64,000 bases of DNA, taken from Pontibacter burrus (GTDB lineage: Bacteria; Bacteroidota; Bacteroidia; Cytophagales; Hymenobacteraceae). The stretch spans positions 1 through 64,000 of the forward strand of contig NZ_JAAGWD010000004.1 in the NCBI RefSeq assembly GCF_010686685.1, given 5' to 3'. The notes under the pieces were generated by a model that searched no databases, had not been told where the DNA came from, and worked only from the letters and a program-made list of their open reading frames with translations. The translations under genes and the position numbers were made by a program. Below, in pieces: positions 36,703 to 45,930 of this stretch. Within the stretch, counting starts at the first letter, position 1. Every line of letters starts with the position of its first letter.

Positions 36703-38598
36703 ATGAAAATCAAACTGGCTCTGTTACTGCTTATGTTGTGGCTGACCCTGCCGCTTGCAACTATAGCTGCCCGCACCACCGATCTTACCAAAGGTGCCAA
36801 CGTGGTGATCAACTCCGAAGAAACTGTTTTTACAGTTAACTCGCCCGGCAACGCAACTACTGTTTATAAAGTCAACATCACTATCCTGAACGAGAATGGG
36901 CTGCACCGTGCCAAAGTGTATGTGCCCTACGATAAGCTATCGAAGGTGAACCATATTAAAGGCACCTCTTACGATAGAAATGGCAAGAAAATAAAATCGC
37001 TGAAGAACAGCGACATTATCGATATCAGCGCTGTTTCGGGTGGGTCGTTATTTGAAGATAACCGTGTAAAAATAGCGGATCTGACGCATACCATGTACCC
37101 GTTTGTGGTAGAGTTTGAGTACCAGACTACCTCTACCAACATGATGTTTTATCCGCGCTGGTTGCCTCTTGATGAGGAGAACCTGTCGGTAGCAAAATCA
37201 GTGTTTACGGTGGTAATGCCTGCAGGCATGAAGATGCGCTACCGCGAGCAGAACCTGCCGAGCCCGGTAACTATAAAAAGCGAAGCCGGTAAAGAAGTAT
37301 ACACCTGGCAGGTAAATAACCTAACGCCGTTTAAGGTAGAACCTTACATGCCAACCTTTACAGAACTGGTGCCTGTAGTACATACAGCACCCATCACGTT
37401 TGAAGTACAAGGTTACGCCGGCGACATGAGCACCTGGCAGAGCTACGGCCACTACATGAACAAACTGAACGCCGGTAGGGGAGAATTACCTGAAACAACT
37501 AAAGCAAAGCTGACTGCGCTGGTAGCCGATGCCAAAACAAAAGAAGAGAAAGTAAAACGCATTTACCAGTACCTGCAAAGCAACACCCGTTATGTTTCGA
37601 TACAGTTAGGAATTGGAGGTTGGCAGCCTTTTGAGGCTACTTTTGTAGATAGCAAAGGCTACGGCGACTGTAAGGCACTTACCAACTATACCCAGTCTAT
37701 GTTGAAAGCAGTCGGCATTGAGTCGTACCATGCCCTGATACGTGCCGGAGATGATGTGGCTCCTATAATGGAAGACTTCCCGAGCAGCCAGTTTAACCAC
37801 GTAATCCTTTCGGTGCCGATGGAGCAGGATACACTATGGCTGGAGTGCACAAGCCAGATCGAATCGGCGGGTTACTCCGGTAGCTTTACCGGTAACAGAA
37901 AAGCCCTGCTGATTACACCGGATGGCGGCAAGTTAGTGAGTACGCCAACCTATACTGTCAATGAGAATACGCATCACCGCACTGTCAGAGTAAAGCTGGA
38001 TGAGAAAGGAAATGGCGTAGCTACAGCGCACACGCGTTACACCGGCCACGACCACGAACCATATGCCCGCCTTATACAGTCAGCTTCGCCGGAAGACCAA
38101 CGTAAGTGGTTATACCGAAGCATTAGCATTCCTTCTTTCGAACTGAATAAATTCTCGATCGATCTGAAAAAAGACATACTGCCCGAAGTGACTGAAAAGC
38201 TGGAGCTGAGCCTGCGCCAGTGTGCCACCATTAGTGGCAAACGCATGTTCCTGACACCAAACCTGATGAATAAGTGGAGCAGCACGCCAAACCAACTGCA
38301 AAACCGCCAGTGGGATGTGGTACGCAGAAAGGCCTACACCGAAGTTGATACCGTGATTTATGAATTGCCTGCTGGGTATGCATTAGAGCATAAACCCAAT
38401 AACACAGAGTTTAAATCTGACTTTGGTTCGCTTAAGACAAACATAGAAGTAGACGGACAACAGATAAAGTTCGTGCGCACGCTCCAAATAAACGACGGCC
38501 GCTTTAAGCCCGAAGCTTATGCCAAGATGCTGGAGTTTATGAACAACATTGTAAAGACAGACGCGCAGCAATTGGTATTTGTAAAGAATATACCATAG
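36703..38598 (+). CDS. DUF3857/transglutaminase domain exported protein 3
   Basis: The 631-residue protein has a signal peptide (about 1-22), a DUF3857 domain (TILNENGLHRAKVYVPYD, about 55-75) and a transglutaminase-like domain with GYGDCKALTNYTQSMLKAVGIESYHALI, which keeps the Cys. A downstream FNHVILSV keeps the His, but the third residue position reads Glu (LWLECTS) where Asp is usual. Unlike the two preceding paralogues it may therefore be catalytically active. It lies 75 bases after the tandem pair. Substrate unknown; probably periplasmic. Confidence 0.85.
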   Translation: MKIKLALLLLMLWLTLPLATIAARTTDLTKGANVVINSEETVFTVNSPGNATTVYKVNITILNENGLHRAKVYVPYDKLSKVNHIKGTSYDRNGKKIKSLKNSDIIDISAVSGGSLFEDNRVKIADLTHTMYPFVVEFEYQTTSTNMMFYPRWLPLDEENLSVAKSVFTVVMPAGMKMRYREQNLPSPVTIKSEAGKEVYTWQVNNLTPFKVEPYMPTFTELVPVVHTAPITFEVQGYAGDMSTWQSYGHYMNKLNAGRGELPETTKAKLTALVADAKTKEEKVKRIYQYLQSNTRYVSIQLGIGGWQPFEATFVDSKGYGDCKALTNYTQSMLKAVGIESYHALIRAGDDVAPIMEDFPSSQFNHVILSVPMEQDTLWLECTSQIESAGYSGSFTGNRKALLITPDGGKLVSTPTYTVNENTHHRTVRVKLDEKGNGVATAHTRYTGHDHEPYARLIQSASPEDQRKWLYRSISIPSFELNKFSIDLKKDILPEVTEKLELSLRQCATISGKRMFLTPNLMNKWSSTPNQLQNRQWDVVRRKAYTEVDTVIYELPAGYALEHKPNNTEFKSDFGSLKTNIEVDGQQIKFVRTLQINDGRFKPEAYAKMLEFMNNIVKTDAQQLVFVKNIP

Positions 38599-38646
38599 GT
38601 CCGGATTCTGGGATACTGCCAACTATAGTATAGATAATATCCTTTA

Positions 38647-39954
38647 ATGAAAGAAAAGAGAATTAGTAAATCAACTTTTACGCTGGTTGTATTTCTTTTG
38701 GCTATTGTCTCGTGGCCAACCTATGGGCAAAAAGAAGGCAAAACAGCAAAAGCAAATAAAGAATGGGTTGCATATGCTCAGAAAGCAACTATACCTATTT
38801 TAAGTAGGGAGTCTGACGATTTTACAGACCTGATGTTCCTGAAGGAGCAGATCGGGAGCAAACGCATTGTATGGCTTGGGGAAAATGCTCATGATATCAA
38901 TGATAATAATTTGCTTAAATTCCGTCTGATTCGTTTCCTGCATCAGGAGATGGGCTTTAGAGTGGTGGCGTTTGAAGGAGGTGTTTCTAATTGCGGTCTT
39001 GCTAATATTAACAAAGACTCACTTAATGGTATGCGACTCCTTGTTCACTCTGTGATGGGCTATTGGCGTGTGAAGAATAACTGTCAGCTTTTTGATTACT
39101 TAAAGGGAAGTACGATGGAATTTGCAGGCTTCGACCCAAACAATAATGCCCTCTACCTGCCAAGAGAGTATTATCACCAAATGTTTCCTGCCAATAGTTC
39201 TTTAGCAGATATGTATTATGAAGCAGATAGTCTCCACACTCATTATGCTTTAGAAAGGTCGCAATACTTCCACTCGGGTAAAAACGATAAGAAGACTGAG
39301 GAAGTCTTAAACCAAAGACAGAAGGAGTTACTTATACAGTACGATGCTGTCTTATCTGAGATAAATGGAAAGTTTAGACAGAACGGAATCACTGAAGGGC
39401 AACAAAGAATTTACCAAAAAGCAATTGCTTCAAGGCAACTGGTGTTACGTAAACCAAATGCATTAACTAAGGATGCGGAAAAATTCCATGTAACTAATGC
39501 AGAAAGAGACGACATTATGGCTAAGAATTTGGAGTTTATCGCTGACTCTCTTTACCCCGATCAAAAAATAATTGTTTGGGCACACAATGGACATATCAGC
39601 AAAAGAGGATATCACAGTCATGATGCTGTATCTATGGGAAGTTTCTTGTCGCCTGTACATAAAAGCCAATCTTTTGTAATTGGATTCTATACTTCCACAG
39701 AAAACCTGAAGTCAAAAACTTTTGATAATAGTTTAGAAGCAATTTATTCTCTCACAGATCATAAAACAGGCTATCTTCCAATAGAGAAGCAAATCCCTGT
39801 CACGTCTCAGAATGAATGGCTTTATAAAACTATAAGAAATGCTTATGCTTTAAAGCCAATGCCTCTTGCGGAGTTATATGATGGAATAATATTTATGAAT
39901 GGAGTAGAAAAAAGTAAGTTGATCCCATTTAACAAAGAATTTAGGTGCGAATAG
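38647..39954 (+). CDS. Erythromycin esterase family protein
   Basis: The 435-residue protein has a signal peptide (about 1-28, ending PTYGQ). It carries the family signature IVWLGENAHD and later VVAFEGGVSNC (about 74-115) and IIVWAHNGHISK (about 305-316), the His/Glu region of EreA/EreB-like proteins. In Bacteroidota most members are not proven antibiotic esterases, so the substrate should be left open. The gene is richer in A+T than its neighbours and appears monocistronic, ending at a bidirectional terminator. Confidence 0.85.
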   Translation: MKEKRISKSTFTLVVFLLAIVSWPTYGQKEGKTAKANKEWVAYAQKATIPILSRESDDFTDLMFLKEQIGSKRIVWLGENAHDINDNNLLKFRLIRFLHQEMGFRVVAFEGGVSNCGLANINKDSLNGMRLLVHSVMGYWRVKNNCQLFDYLKGSTMEFAGFDPNNNALYLPREYYHQMFPANSSLADMYYEADSLHTHYALERSQYFHSGKNDKKTEEVLNQRQKELLIQYDAVLSEINGKFRQNGITEGQQRIYQKAIASRQLVLRKPNALTKDAEKFHVTNAERDDIMAKNLEFIADSLYPDQKIIVWAHNGHISKRGYHSHDAVSMGSFLSPVHKSQSFVIGFYTSTENLKSKTFDNSLEAIYSLTDHKTGYLPIEKQIPVTSQNEWLYKTIRNAYALKPMPLAELYDGIIFMNGVEKSKLIPFNKEFRCE

Positions 39955-40031
39955 AAAGCTTTTCTATAATAACATCTATCAGGTGTTGAAGTTAGCCCAA
40001 GGCCAGTTAGATTGTTGTTATCAATCCATAA

Positions 40032-40064
40032 ACACAGCCCACAAGTCCTTCTTGTGGGCTGTGT
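40032..40064. terminator. Bidirectional terminator between convergent genes
   Basis: ACACAGCCCACAAG pairs perfectly with CTTGTGGGCTGTGT (14 bp) around a five-base loop. It separates the esterase-like gene and the HhH/barrel gene. Confidence 0.9.
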
Positions 40065-40104
40065 CATATTCGAGAAATCTCCAACGCTAATATCACAACG
40101 ACAA

Positions 40105-42183
40105 CTAAAACTTATACCTAACCTGCACCTTTACATCCGATCTGCGGGAGCCTTCGATCGTTTCTAAGCCGGAGCCGATGGTGTCTGTGTTTCTATAGTT
40201 TGTGACAGCATATTTTACCCATACATCCAAGTCACGGATCAGCTGGAACTGCAGCAAAGCATACATGCGCGTGCCTTTCCCACTCAGCGCCGGAATTGAG
40301 AAGGAATAGAGTACATCACGTTCATAAACATACTGCCGGGTATCATAACTGTCGGTGTCGAAAATGGCGTAGCGGGTGCTCAGGCGAATATTGCGGAAAG
40401 TGAAGTTGGCGTCCTGGGCAATCAGGTAACCGGTTTGCTTTGGTGCTTCGTGGGCATAACTACTGAACTGTACCCGGCTTTTCAGGCTTAACTTGGGAGT
40501 AGGACTAACCTCATAATACACCAGGTAATTGCGGCGCAGTGCCTGTGCCACGTAATCTATAGTTGTGGTATTGTCTGGCGCGTTCAGGCCCTTGCTTTCG
40601 GTGCGGAACTGGGCATACAGGGCGCTTTGCCGGTTTGGTTTAAAGTATAACCGCACCAAGTACTCATCGCCATAAGACGGAGCATCTACACGGTAGCGCA
40701 GCCACGGAAAAGTGAAACGGTCGTAGTAAGCTGTTATTTCCCAGCGCGCAATGGGTTTCAGTTCGATGCCGGTATAAAAGCCGCGCTCGTTTATGTTGCG
40801 GCCGCCCTCGCCAAACGCACCGCCATACAAACTATGGAAATCGCGGCTATAGTACCGGTACAGCATAGCCAGTTCTGCTTTGTTGGATAAGTTAGCGATG
40901 AACCCGTTTACGCTCCCGATGCCACCGCTTTTGCTGACAGCCGTTTCACCGAAGAGGTACACATTCTGCCAGGTAAAACTATAGTTTGTGCCTGCTGTAT
41001 AGTTGCTGGTGCCATTAAACTCAAAGCGCTGGTAAGGTGCATCCGTTTTTTTGATTGGTGAACTATAGTTTGTGCCGACTGCAGTAACCCCAATTGTAAA
41101 TGCCCGCTGCTGGTATTGCAGGCTGCTGCCATAAATATGCTCCCGCACGCGCCCTTTGTTTGCCAGCTCCGTGGGTGTTCTGTGAAAGCCGGATGTTTGT
41201 ATGCCGGTAAACGACTGGCTGAACTCAGAAGTAGTATCTGGCTGCAGGTTGGCATCCACACGCTTGATAGAGTAAAAACCCGTCAGATTCAGGTTGTTTG
41301 TCAGACTATAGGTAACAGCTCCGCCTCTGAAAAAGGCGTATTCCAGCACCGAACTATAGGGCCTGATGCCCAGGTTGGCACGGCTAATGGTGGTGATCGT
41401 TTCGCTTCCTTTGCCCACGCTGTACCCCGACGACAGTTGCAAACCCTGCCCGATCTGCAACTGATAATCGCCTATCGCTATCGTTTTAAAGCGGCCTTTG
41501 TTGTAAAGCTGCAAATGCGCTGTATAAAAGTCGAAGCCGTAACGGCGGGTGCTGCCGTCCCAGGTAAAGGCTTCGCCAGCATCTTTCTCGGCTGTTACTC
41601 CTAAGCTATGGTCTCCGGCATGGCTCTGGCGGTAGCGCAGGTATAGCTTGTCCGGAGAGCCGGCATACCTGGTCTGCGATCTGCTGCTGGAGTCAATGGG
41701 AGAGTAGCCACGCCGCTGCTGCAGCGTGCGCTCGTAGCGCAATACCAATGCATTGTTGTCTTCCCCGATCAGGCGTTGCCAGAGTGGCCGGGTATCGGCA
41801 AACAAACCGGCATCCTCAACCCGCACAAAAGGTAGCAGTTGGTAAATGGTGAGGAGATCGAAGTTAGGGATGGCCTGTAGTTCGTAAATACTGAGCAGCT
41901 TACCATTATCGCGGATATGCTGGAAAAAAGCTGCGATCTGGGGTCGTGAAAGAATGAACAGCGAAGCCAGTTCTTCGGGTGTGGTATTGTTCAGGTCGAT
42001 GGGCTGCTGGTAATACTGGAACAGGGTTTCATATAGGTCCTCATAGGAGATGTTTTCATCTTCCTGCACCGAAAACAGCTCCTGCACAAACAGGTCGAGA
42101 TCTATAGGTTGACGTGGGTAATCCTGTGCCTGCGCTGGCGTAAACAGGTAGAATAGCAGCAGAACAACTATAACACGCGCCAT
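40105..42183 (-). CDS. Outer-membrane protein with N-terminal helix-hairpin-helix (ComEA-like) region
   Basis: The 692-residue protein has a signal peptide (about 1-19), then a ComEA-like helical region (LNNTTPEELASLFILSRPQ to SIYELQAIPNFDLLTIYQLLPF, about 58-120). A long barrel follows, with strands such as RYGFDFYTAHLQLYNKG and YAIFDTDSYDTRQYVYERDVLYSF and a C-terminal aromatic end (VRYKF). Such HhH-barrel proteins are frequent in Bacteroidota and uncharacterised. It starts two bases after the stop codon of the PorV-like gene at 42186, so the two are translationally coupled. Confidence 0.82.
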   Translation of the reverse strand: MARVIVVLLLFYLFTPAQAQDYPRQPIDLDLFVQELFSVQEDENISYEDLYETLFQYYQQPIDLNNTTPEELASLFILSRPQIAAFFQHIRDNGKLLSIYELQAIPNFDLLTIYQLLPFVRVEDAGLFADTRPLWQRLIGEDNNALVLRYERTLQQRRGYSPIDSSSRSQTRYAGSPDKLYLRYRQSHAGDHSLGVTAEKDAGEAFTWDGSTRRYGFDFYTAHLQLYNKGRFKTIAIGDYQLQIGQGLQLSSGYSVGKGSETITTISRANLGIRPYSSVLEYAFFRGGAVTYSLTNNLNLTGFYSIKRVDANLQPDTTSEFSQSFTGIQTSGFHRTPTELANKGRVREHIYGSSLQYQQRAFTIGVTAVGTNYSSPIKKTDAPYQRFEFNGTSNYTAGTNYSFTWQNVYLFGETAVSKSGGIGSVNGFIANLSNKAELAMLYRYYSRDFHSLYGGAFGEGGRNINERGFYTGIELKPIARWEITAYYDRFTFPWLRYRVDAPSYGDEYLVRLYFKPNRQSALYAQFRTESKGLNAPDNTTTIDYVAQALRRNYLVYYEVSPTPKLSLKSRVQFSSYAHEAPKQTGYLIAQDANFTFRNIRLSTRYAIFDTDSYDTRQYVYERDVLYSFSIPALSGKGTRMYALLQFQLIRDLDVWVKYAVTNYRNTDTIGSGLETIEGSRRSDVKVQVRYKF

Positions 42184-42185
42184 AG

Positions 42186-42986
42186 TTACATCGGGTTTAT
42201 AGTTGCTGGCGTTGTAACGACTGTTGTGGTACTATTCGGGTTCCCGAAACTATAGGAAACCGAAAGGTGGTGGCTGCTGCCAAGCCATGTGGTGGAGCCA
42301 AAGGCGTAGTCAACTATAAACTGCCGGGCCAGAAATCCCGCACCAAAATTTAAGGTGTTGGTAAGCGACTGAAACCCGCTGCGAACTATAAACTTTTCCG
42401 GAAACAGCTGGTACTCAATGCCGGCTTTAAAAGTAGCGTTGTAGTCGATGTTCTTTTCGCTTTCTATCAGCAGCAGAAGCTTTTTGTAAGGCATGTAGCC
42501 TATGCCGGCTTTCATAACGGTAGGCAAACGCTCGTCTTCAAACTCAGCAAGCTTCGCCTGGTTCAGGTTGTAGGCATTGGCTCCGAAAAACAGGCCCGGC
42601 ACAATTTCGCCCTGGCCACCTATAGTTAGCGTTACCGCTTTGCGACTGCCATAACCAGCTACTGCAATCTGCCACACATCTACTTTTGCACCCACGCTAA
42701 ACTGGCCAAGCTTATGCGCTGCACCTACTCCAATATGTTGCCGGTTGTATAGCTCATCTCCAAACCGACTTAAACTGATGCCATATCTGCCATACTTCTG
42801 AGTTGGTACAGCGGCCAGCAGCGCCACCGTAGTAAAAGCCCGAATGCCAAACCTGTTCTCGGCATAGGCGCCAACCTGGGCTTGCGAAAGGCCGGCGATA
42901 CCAGCAATGTTGTTATGAGATGCCCATATATCGGGAAGCGTTACGGATGCATTACCAAGCGAAGCAGCGCGGGCACCAAATGGCAC
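42186..42986 (-). CDS. PorV/PorQ-like outer-membrane protein with a damaged 5' end
   Basis: The 266-residue open frame begins VPFGARAASLGNASVTLPD, the mature start of a PorV/PorQ-type barrel, and shows the barrel strands to a C-terminal low-complexity tail. The only conventional start in frame is the GTG at 42986, which would lack a signal peptide. Immediately upstream the same frame reads FSPLLAWAQSD, a normal signal-peptide end, then stops (TAA at 43022-43020), while a hydrophobic segment (CICFSFLIF) continues in a different frame. The likeliest reading is a frameshift in the T/A run at 43014-43027; it may be mutation or sequencing error. Co-transcribed with the HhH barrel gene. Function unknown. 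Confidence 0.75.
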   Translation of the reverse strand: MPFGARAASLGNASVTLPDIWASHNNIAGIAGLSQAQVGAYAENRFGIRAFTTVALLAAVPTQKYGRYGISLSRFGDELYNRQHIGVGAAHKLGQFSVGAKVDVWQIAVAGYGSRKAVTLTIGGQGEIVPGLFFGANAYNLNQAKLAEFEDERLPTVMKAGIGYMPYKKLLLLIESEKNIDYNATFKAGIEYQLFPEKFIVRSGFQSLTNTLNFGAGFLARQFIVDYAFGSTTWLGSSHHLSVSYSFGNPNSTTTVVTTPATINPM

Positions 42987-43170
42987 ATCAGACTGCGCCC
43001 AGGCAAGCAGAGGGGAAAATAAAAACGAGAAACAGATGCAGCGAAGTAAAGTTATCCCATTCGTAAGGCTTTAATTATTAACGAAATAGGATTTACGGTG
43101 TGGGTAGTAGCTTGGTTGTTAGATGGTTGCCTTTTGCTTGTGGCAACTTTGGAGTATTGTTGATGGTAAC

Positions 43171-43207
43171 ATCTGAGATAGATCTCTCACGTTGTTCGAG
43201 ATGACAA
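43171..43207 (+). repeat. Left 37-bp inverted repeat of the GIY-YIG cassette
   Basis: Starts ATCTGAGATAGATCTCTC and ends TCGAGATGACAA. It ends three bases before the gene's ATG, so it also forms the leader of the gene. Confidence 0.85.
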
Positions 43208-43210
43208 AAA

Positions 43211-43519
43211 ATGAAGTCACATAATTACTTTGTCTATATCACTACAAATCCAAAAAGGTCGACCTTATATGTGGGCATGACAAATGATTTGCAACGTCGG
43301 CTGCAGGAGCATTTTATGAATAGTGGAGATGCAGCAACTTTTGCAGGTAAGTATTACTGTTACAATTTGATCTACTTTGAAAGACACACTCAAATCCAAC
43401 ATGCCATTGAGCGGGAGAAGGAAATAAAGAAATGGAGCAGGGGCAAGAAAGAAGCTTTGGTTAAAACCCAGAATCCATTCTGTAAATTTCTGAATAAGGA
43501 GATTCAGGATGACCAATAA
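43211..43519 (+). CDS. GIY-YIG nuclease family protein
   Basis: The 102-residue protein is a stand-alone GIY-YIG domain. The two-strand core is FVYI (7-10) and LYVGMTNDLQRRLQEH (19-34), with the Arg and His expected of the family, and the catalytic Glu region is AIEREKEIKKW (65-75). It resembles the small YhbQ/URI-type single-domain nucleases. Such proteins cleave DNA with a metal ion, but a biological target is not known. It lies between two near-perfect 37-bp inverted repeats, with its start three bases after the first and its stop 13 bases before the second. The gene is AT-richer than the flanking genes. Confidence 0.9.
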   Translation: MKSHNYFVYITTNPKRSTLYVGMTNDLQRRLQEHFMNSGDAATFAGKYYCYNLIYFERHTQIQHAIEREKEIKKWSRGKKEALVKTQNPFCKFLNKEIQDDQ

Positions 43520-43532
43520 ATTAATTTTTTCA

Positions 43533-43569
43533 TTGTCATCTCGAACAACGTGAGAGATCTATTTCAGAT
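43533..43569 (-). repeat. Right 37-bp inverted repeat of the GIY-YIG cassette
   Basis: Begins TTGTCATCTCGAACAACG and ends TTTCAGAT, the inverse of the left copy with one difference (A for G at position 7 of the repeat). Confidence 0.85.
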
Positions 43570-43581
43570 CATTTAAGACAA

Positions 43582-45909
43582 TTACTCCACCACTATCTCA
43601 CTCACCATTAACCAGGCTGTTTTGCCGGCGGAGCGGTGGTTTGGCGGACAGACTTTAATGTTACGGGCCACCAATTTTACAAAGCGCGCTTTTACAGGAG
43701 AGAATTCAGCGGAAATGGTTTGAGTGAAGATGCCGCCTTTTAACGGGTCGGTAGTATTGGTTATGGTTTCTATAGTTTTAAACTTCTTCCCATCCTCCGA
43801 AACCATAACCTCTAGCTGTGTTGGCAGAAAGATATTGGCCAGCATGTTCTGTAGGTATGTGCTGCTGATGCGGTTTATAGTTGTAATCTGCTCCAGGTCG
43901 ATGATTGTCTCCAGATCGTCAGCGGCAAAGCCCAGCCATTGGCCGTCGTTCTGGTTATTGGAGCCGGTTAACCCATTTACAAGCGTAGCACCTCCCTGTG
44001 CCCTGAAGTAGCGACTTGGCTGCTTTTGCAGCGTTACTGGTCGGGCAAAGGCCTTGTGTATAGTTAGCGTGGTTGTTGTTGGCTGATCTACCATCTCTCC
44101 ATTTACAAACGAAGCCGCTTTTATAGTTGCAGATTGTGTAAGCGTAATTGGTTTGCCGTATAGTTGCGAATTAGTGGTCGGGGTTTCCCCATCCAAAGTA
44201 TAGTAAACCTGCGTTCCGGCTGCATCGGTATTGAAAGCTATAGATGCCGCCCGCTGAGCAGTATCGGTAGTTACCTGCTGCTTTACCTGGTAGGCGCTGG
44301 TGGCATAGTTTATACCTAAAGTCTGGTAACGAAGGTATTGCTGCTGCAAGCGCTGCTTAAAGTTGTCCCAGTTTTTATTTGCCGGGTTGGTCCAGAAGAC
44401 TTCGGATGCTGCGGCAATTCGCGGAAACAACATGTACTCTACCTGGTCGAAGGTTGGGATGTACTCTGTCCAAAGGTTAGCCTGCGCACCCAGTATAAAG
44501 CGCTGCTCCGACGCAGAAAGCTGTGATGGGGTAGGGTTGAAACTATAGACCTTACTAAGCGGCGTGTATCCTCCAAAAGCTAGCGGCTCCAGTTGCTGCT
44601 CACCCTGGTAATAATCCAGGTACAGGTGCGAGGTTGGTGACATTACCACCCCATGCATTTGCTCTGCTGCTTTCACACCGCCCGCTGTTCCGCGCCACGA
44701 CATCACCAATGCATTGTTTGGCAGGCCGCCATCCAGTATTTCATCCCAGCCAATAATGCGTTTGTTCTTCGAGCGCAGAAATTGTCCGATTCTGTTTATA
44801 AAATAAGTCTGCAGTTCATTTTCGTTTTTCAGGCCTTCCGAAGCGAGGCGTGCCTGGCATTTAGAGCAGACTTTCCAGCGGGTTTTAGGTACTTCATCGC
44901 CGCCAATGTGTATTGTTTCACCGGGGAAAAGCGCGGCTACTTCGGTTAATACATCCTGTAGAAAAGTATAGGTTTGCTCGTTGCCGGCACAGAACACATC
45001 TTCAAAAATACCCCAGGCCTGTTCTACCGGGATAGGGCCGCCGATGCAACTCAACTCAGGGTAAGCAGCCAGTGCGGCTTTGGCGTGGCCAGGCATCTCA
45101 ATTTCCGGAACTATAGTTATATGGCGCTCTTTTGCATACTGCACTACTTCCCTTATTTCGTCCTGCGTGTAAAAGCCGCCGTACCTTTTGCCATCAAACT
45201 GCTGCGGTCGTTCCAACGCATGACCAACTATAGTTCCGTCGCGCCACGCACCTACTTCGGTTAGTTTCGGGTATTTTTTTATCTCGATGCGCCAGCCCTG
45301 GTCATCGGTCAGGTGCCAATGGAAGGTGTTGAGCTTGTGCATCGCCATGTAATCCAGGTACTTTTTGATATCCGAAACCGAAAAAAAATGACGCACGACA
45401 TCCAGGTGCAGGCCGCGCCAACTATAGCGTGGTTTATCGGTGACTTCCAGGGCAGGAATAGCTACAGGAGAGAAGCTCTGACTAAGTGGCAATAGCTGAC
45501 CAATCGTCTGGATACCCATTGCAATTCCGGCAGCCTGGTTAGCAGAGAGAATGACCTTAGTAGGTTGCACCATTAAATGATAGCCTTCTGCGCCGAGGGT
45601 GTCGGGTTCGTTACTTAGTTGCAGCAGAATATAGTTAGCCGCCCGCTTTCGGGGCTTTTTATAGAGAAGCTGTGGCTTTATACCTGTCACCCGCTGTAGT
45701 TGCTTTGCCAGTTGCAGGGCTGTAGTTTCCAGATAGAGCTGCTCGGGGAGTAGGTAAATTTTGGTGCCCGGGTTAAGCATAAACTGCCCATTCTGCTCCT
45801 GCAGGTGCTGTGGTTGGGGAACTATAGATACCGACGAAAAAGACTTATACTGCGCCGAAGCGGCAAAACTGTAAACTATAAAAAGGGTAAGGATAATCAG
45901 GCGCGGCAT
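43582..45909 (-). CDS. Beta-N-acetylhexosaminidase (GH20)
   Basis: The protein has a signal peptide (start MPRLIILTLFIV, ending AASAQ), a GH20b-type N-terminal domain (about 25-160) and the GH20 catalytic barrel with HLTDDQGWRIEI and the catalytic Asp-Glu pair in HIGGDEVPKTRW (about residue 335). A chitobiase-type C-terminal extension follows, then a discoidin/F5-8C-like end. It probably removes terminal GlcNAc or GalNAc from glycans in the periplasm or outside. Starts at 45930 and 45918 are also possible; 45909 gives the cleanest signal peptide. Monocistronic. Confidence 0.92.
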   Translation of the reverse strand: MPRLIILTLFIVYSFAASAQYKSFSSVSIVPQPQHLQEQNGQFMLNPGTKIYLLPEQLYLETTALQLAKQLQRVTGIKPQLLYKKPRKRAANYILLQLSNEPDTLGAEGYHLMVQPTKVILSANQAAGIAMGIQTIGQLLPLSQSFSPVAIPALEVTDKPRYSWRGLHLDVVRHFFSVSDIKKYLDYMAMHKLNTFHWHLTDDQGWRIEIKKYPKLTEVGAWRDGTIVGHALERPQQFDGKRYGGFYTQDEIREVVQYAKERHITIVPEIEMPGHAKAALAAYPELSCIGGPIPVEQAWGIFEDVFCAGNEQTYTFLQDVLTEVAALFPGETIHIGGDEVPKTRWKVCSKCQARLASEGLKNENELQTYFINRIGQFLRSKNKRIIGWDEILDGGLPNNALVMSWRGTAGGVKAAEQMHGVVMSPTSHLYLDYYQGEQQLEPLAFGGYTPLSKVYSFNPTPSQLSASEQRFILGAQANLWTEYIPTFDQVEYMLFPRIAAASEVFWTNPANKNWDNFKQRLQQQYLRYQTLGINYATSAYQVKQQVTTDTAQRAASIAFNTDAAGTQVYYTLDGETPTTNSQLYGKPITLTQSATIKAASFVNGEMVDQPTTTTLTIHKAFARPVTLQKQPSRYFRAQGGATLVNGLTGSNNQNDGQWLGFAADDLETIIDLEQITTINRISSTYLQNMLANIFLPTQLEVMVSEDGKKFKTIETITNTTDPLKGGIFTQTISAEFSPVKARFVKLVARNIKVCPPNHRSAGKTAWLMVSEIVVE

Positions 45910-45930
45910 GGGTAACATTATGAATACCAA

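Larger units (their letters stand above)
43171..43569 (+). mobile_element. GIY-YIG nuclease cassette bounded by inverted repeats
   Basis: The 399-bp unit consists of a 37-bp inverted repeat (43171-43207), the GIY-YIG gene (43211-43519) and the second inverted repeat (43533-43569). The repeats agree at 36 of 37 positions. No target-site duplication is obvious in the flanks (GGTAAC on the left, CATTTAAG on the right). Each arm contains a TCTC...GAGA partial hairpin. It inserts between the PorV-like operon and the GH20 gene. I interpret it as a candidate self-contained repeat-plus-nuclease unit. Confidence 0.55.

Noticed and set aside
38647..39954. Macrolide-resistance gene
   Set aside because: The esterase-like family in Bacteroidota is broad and mostly untested, so calling resistance would go beyond the sequence.
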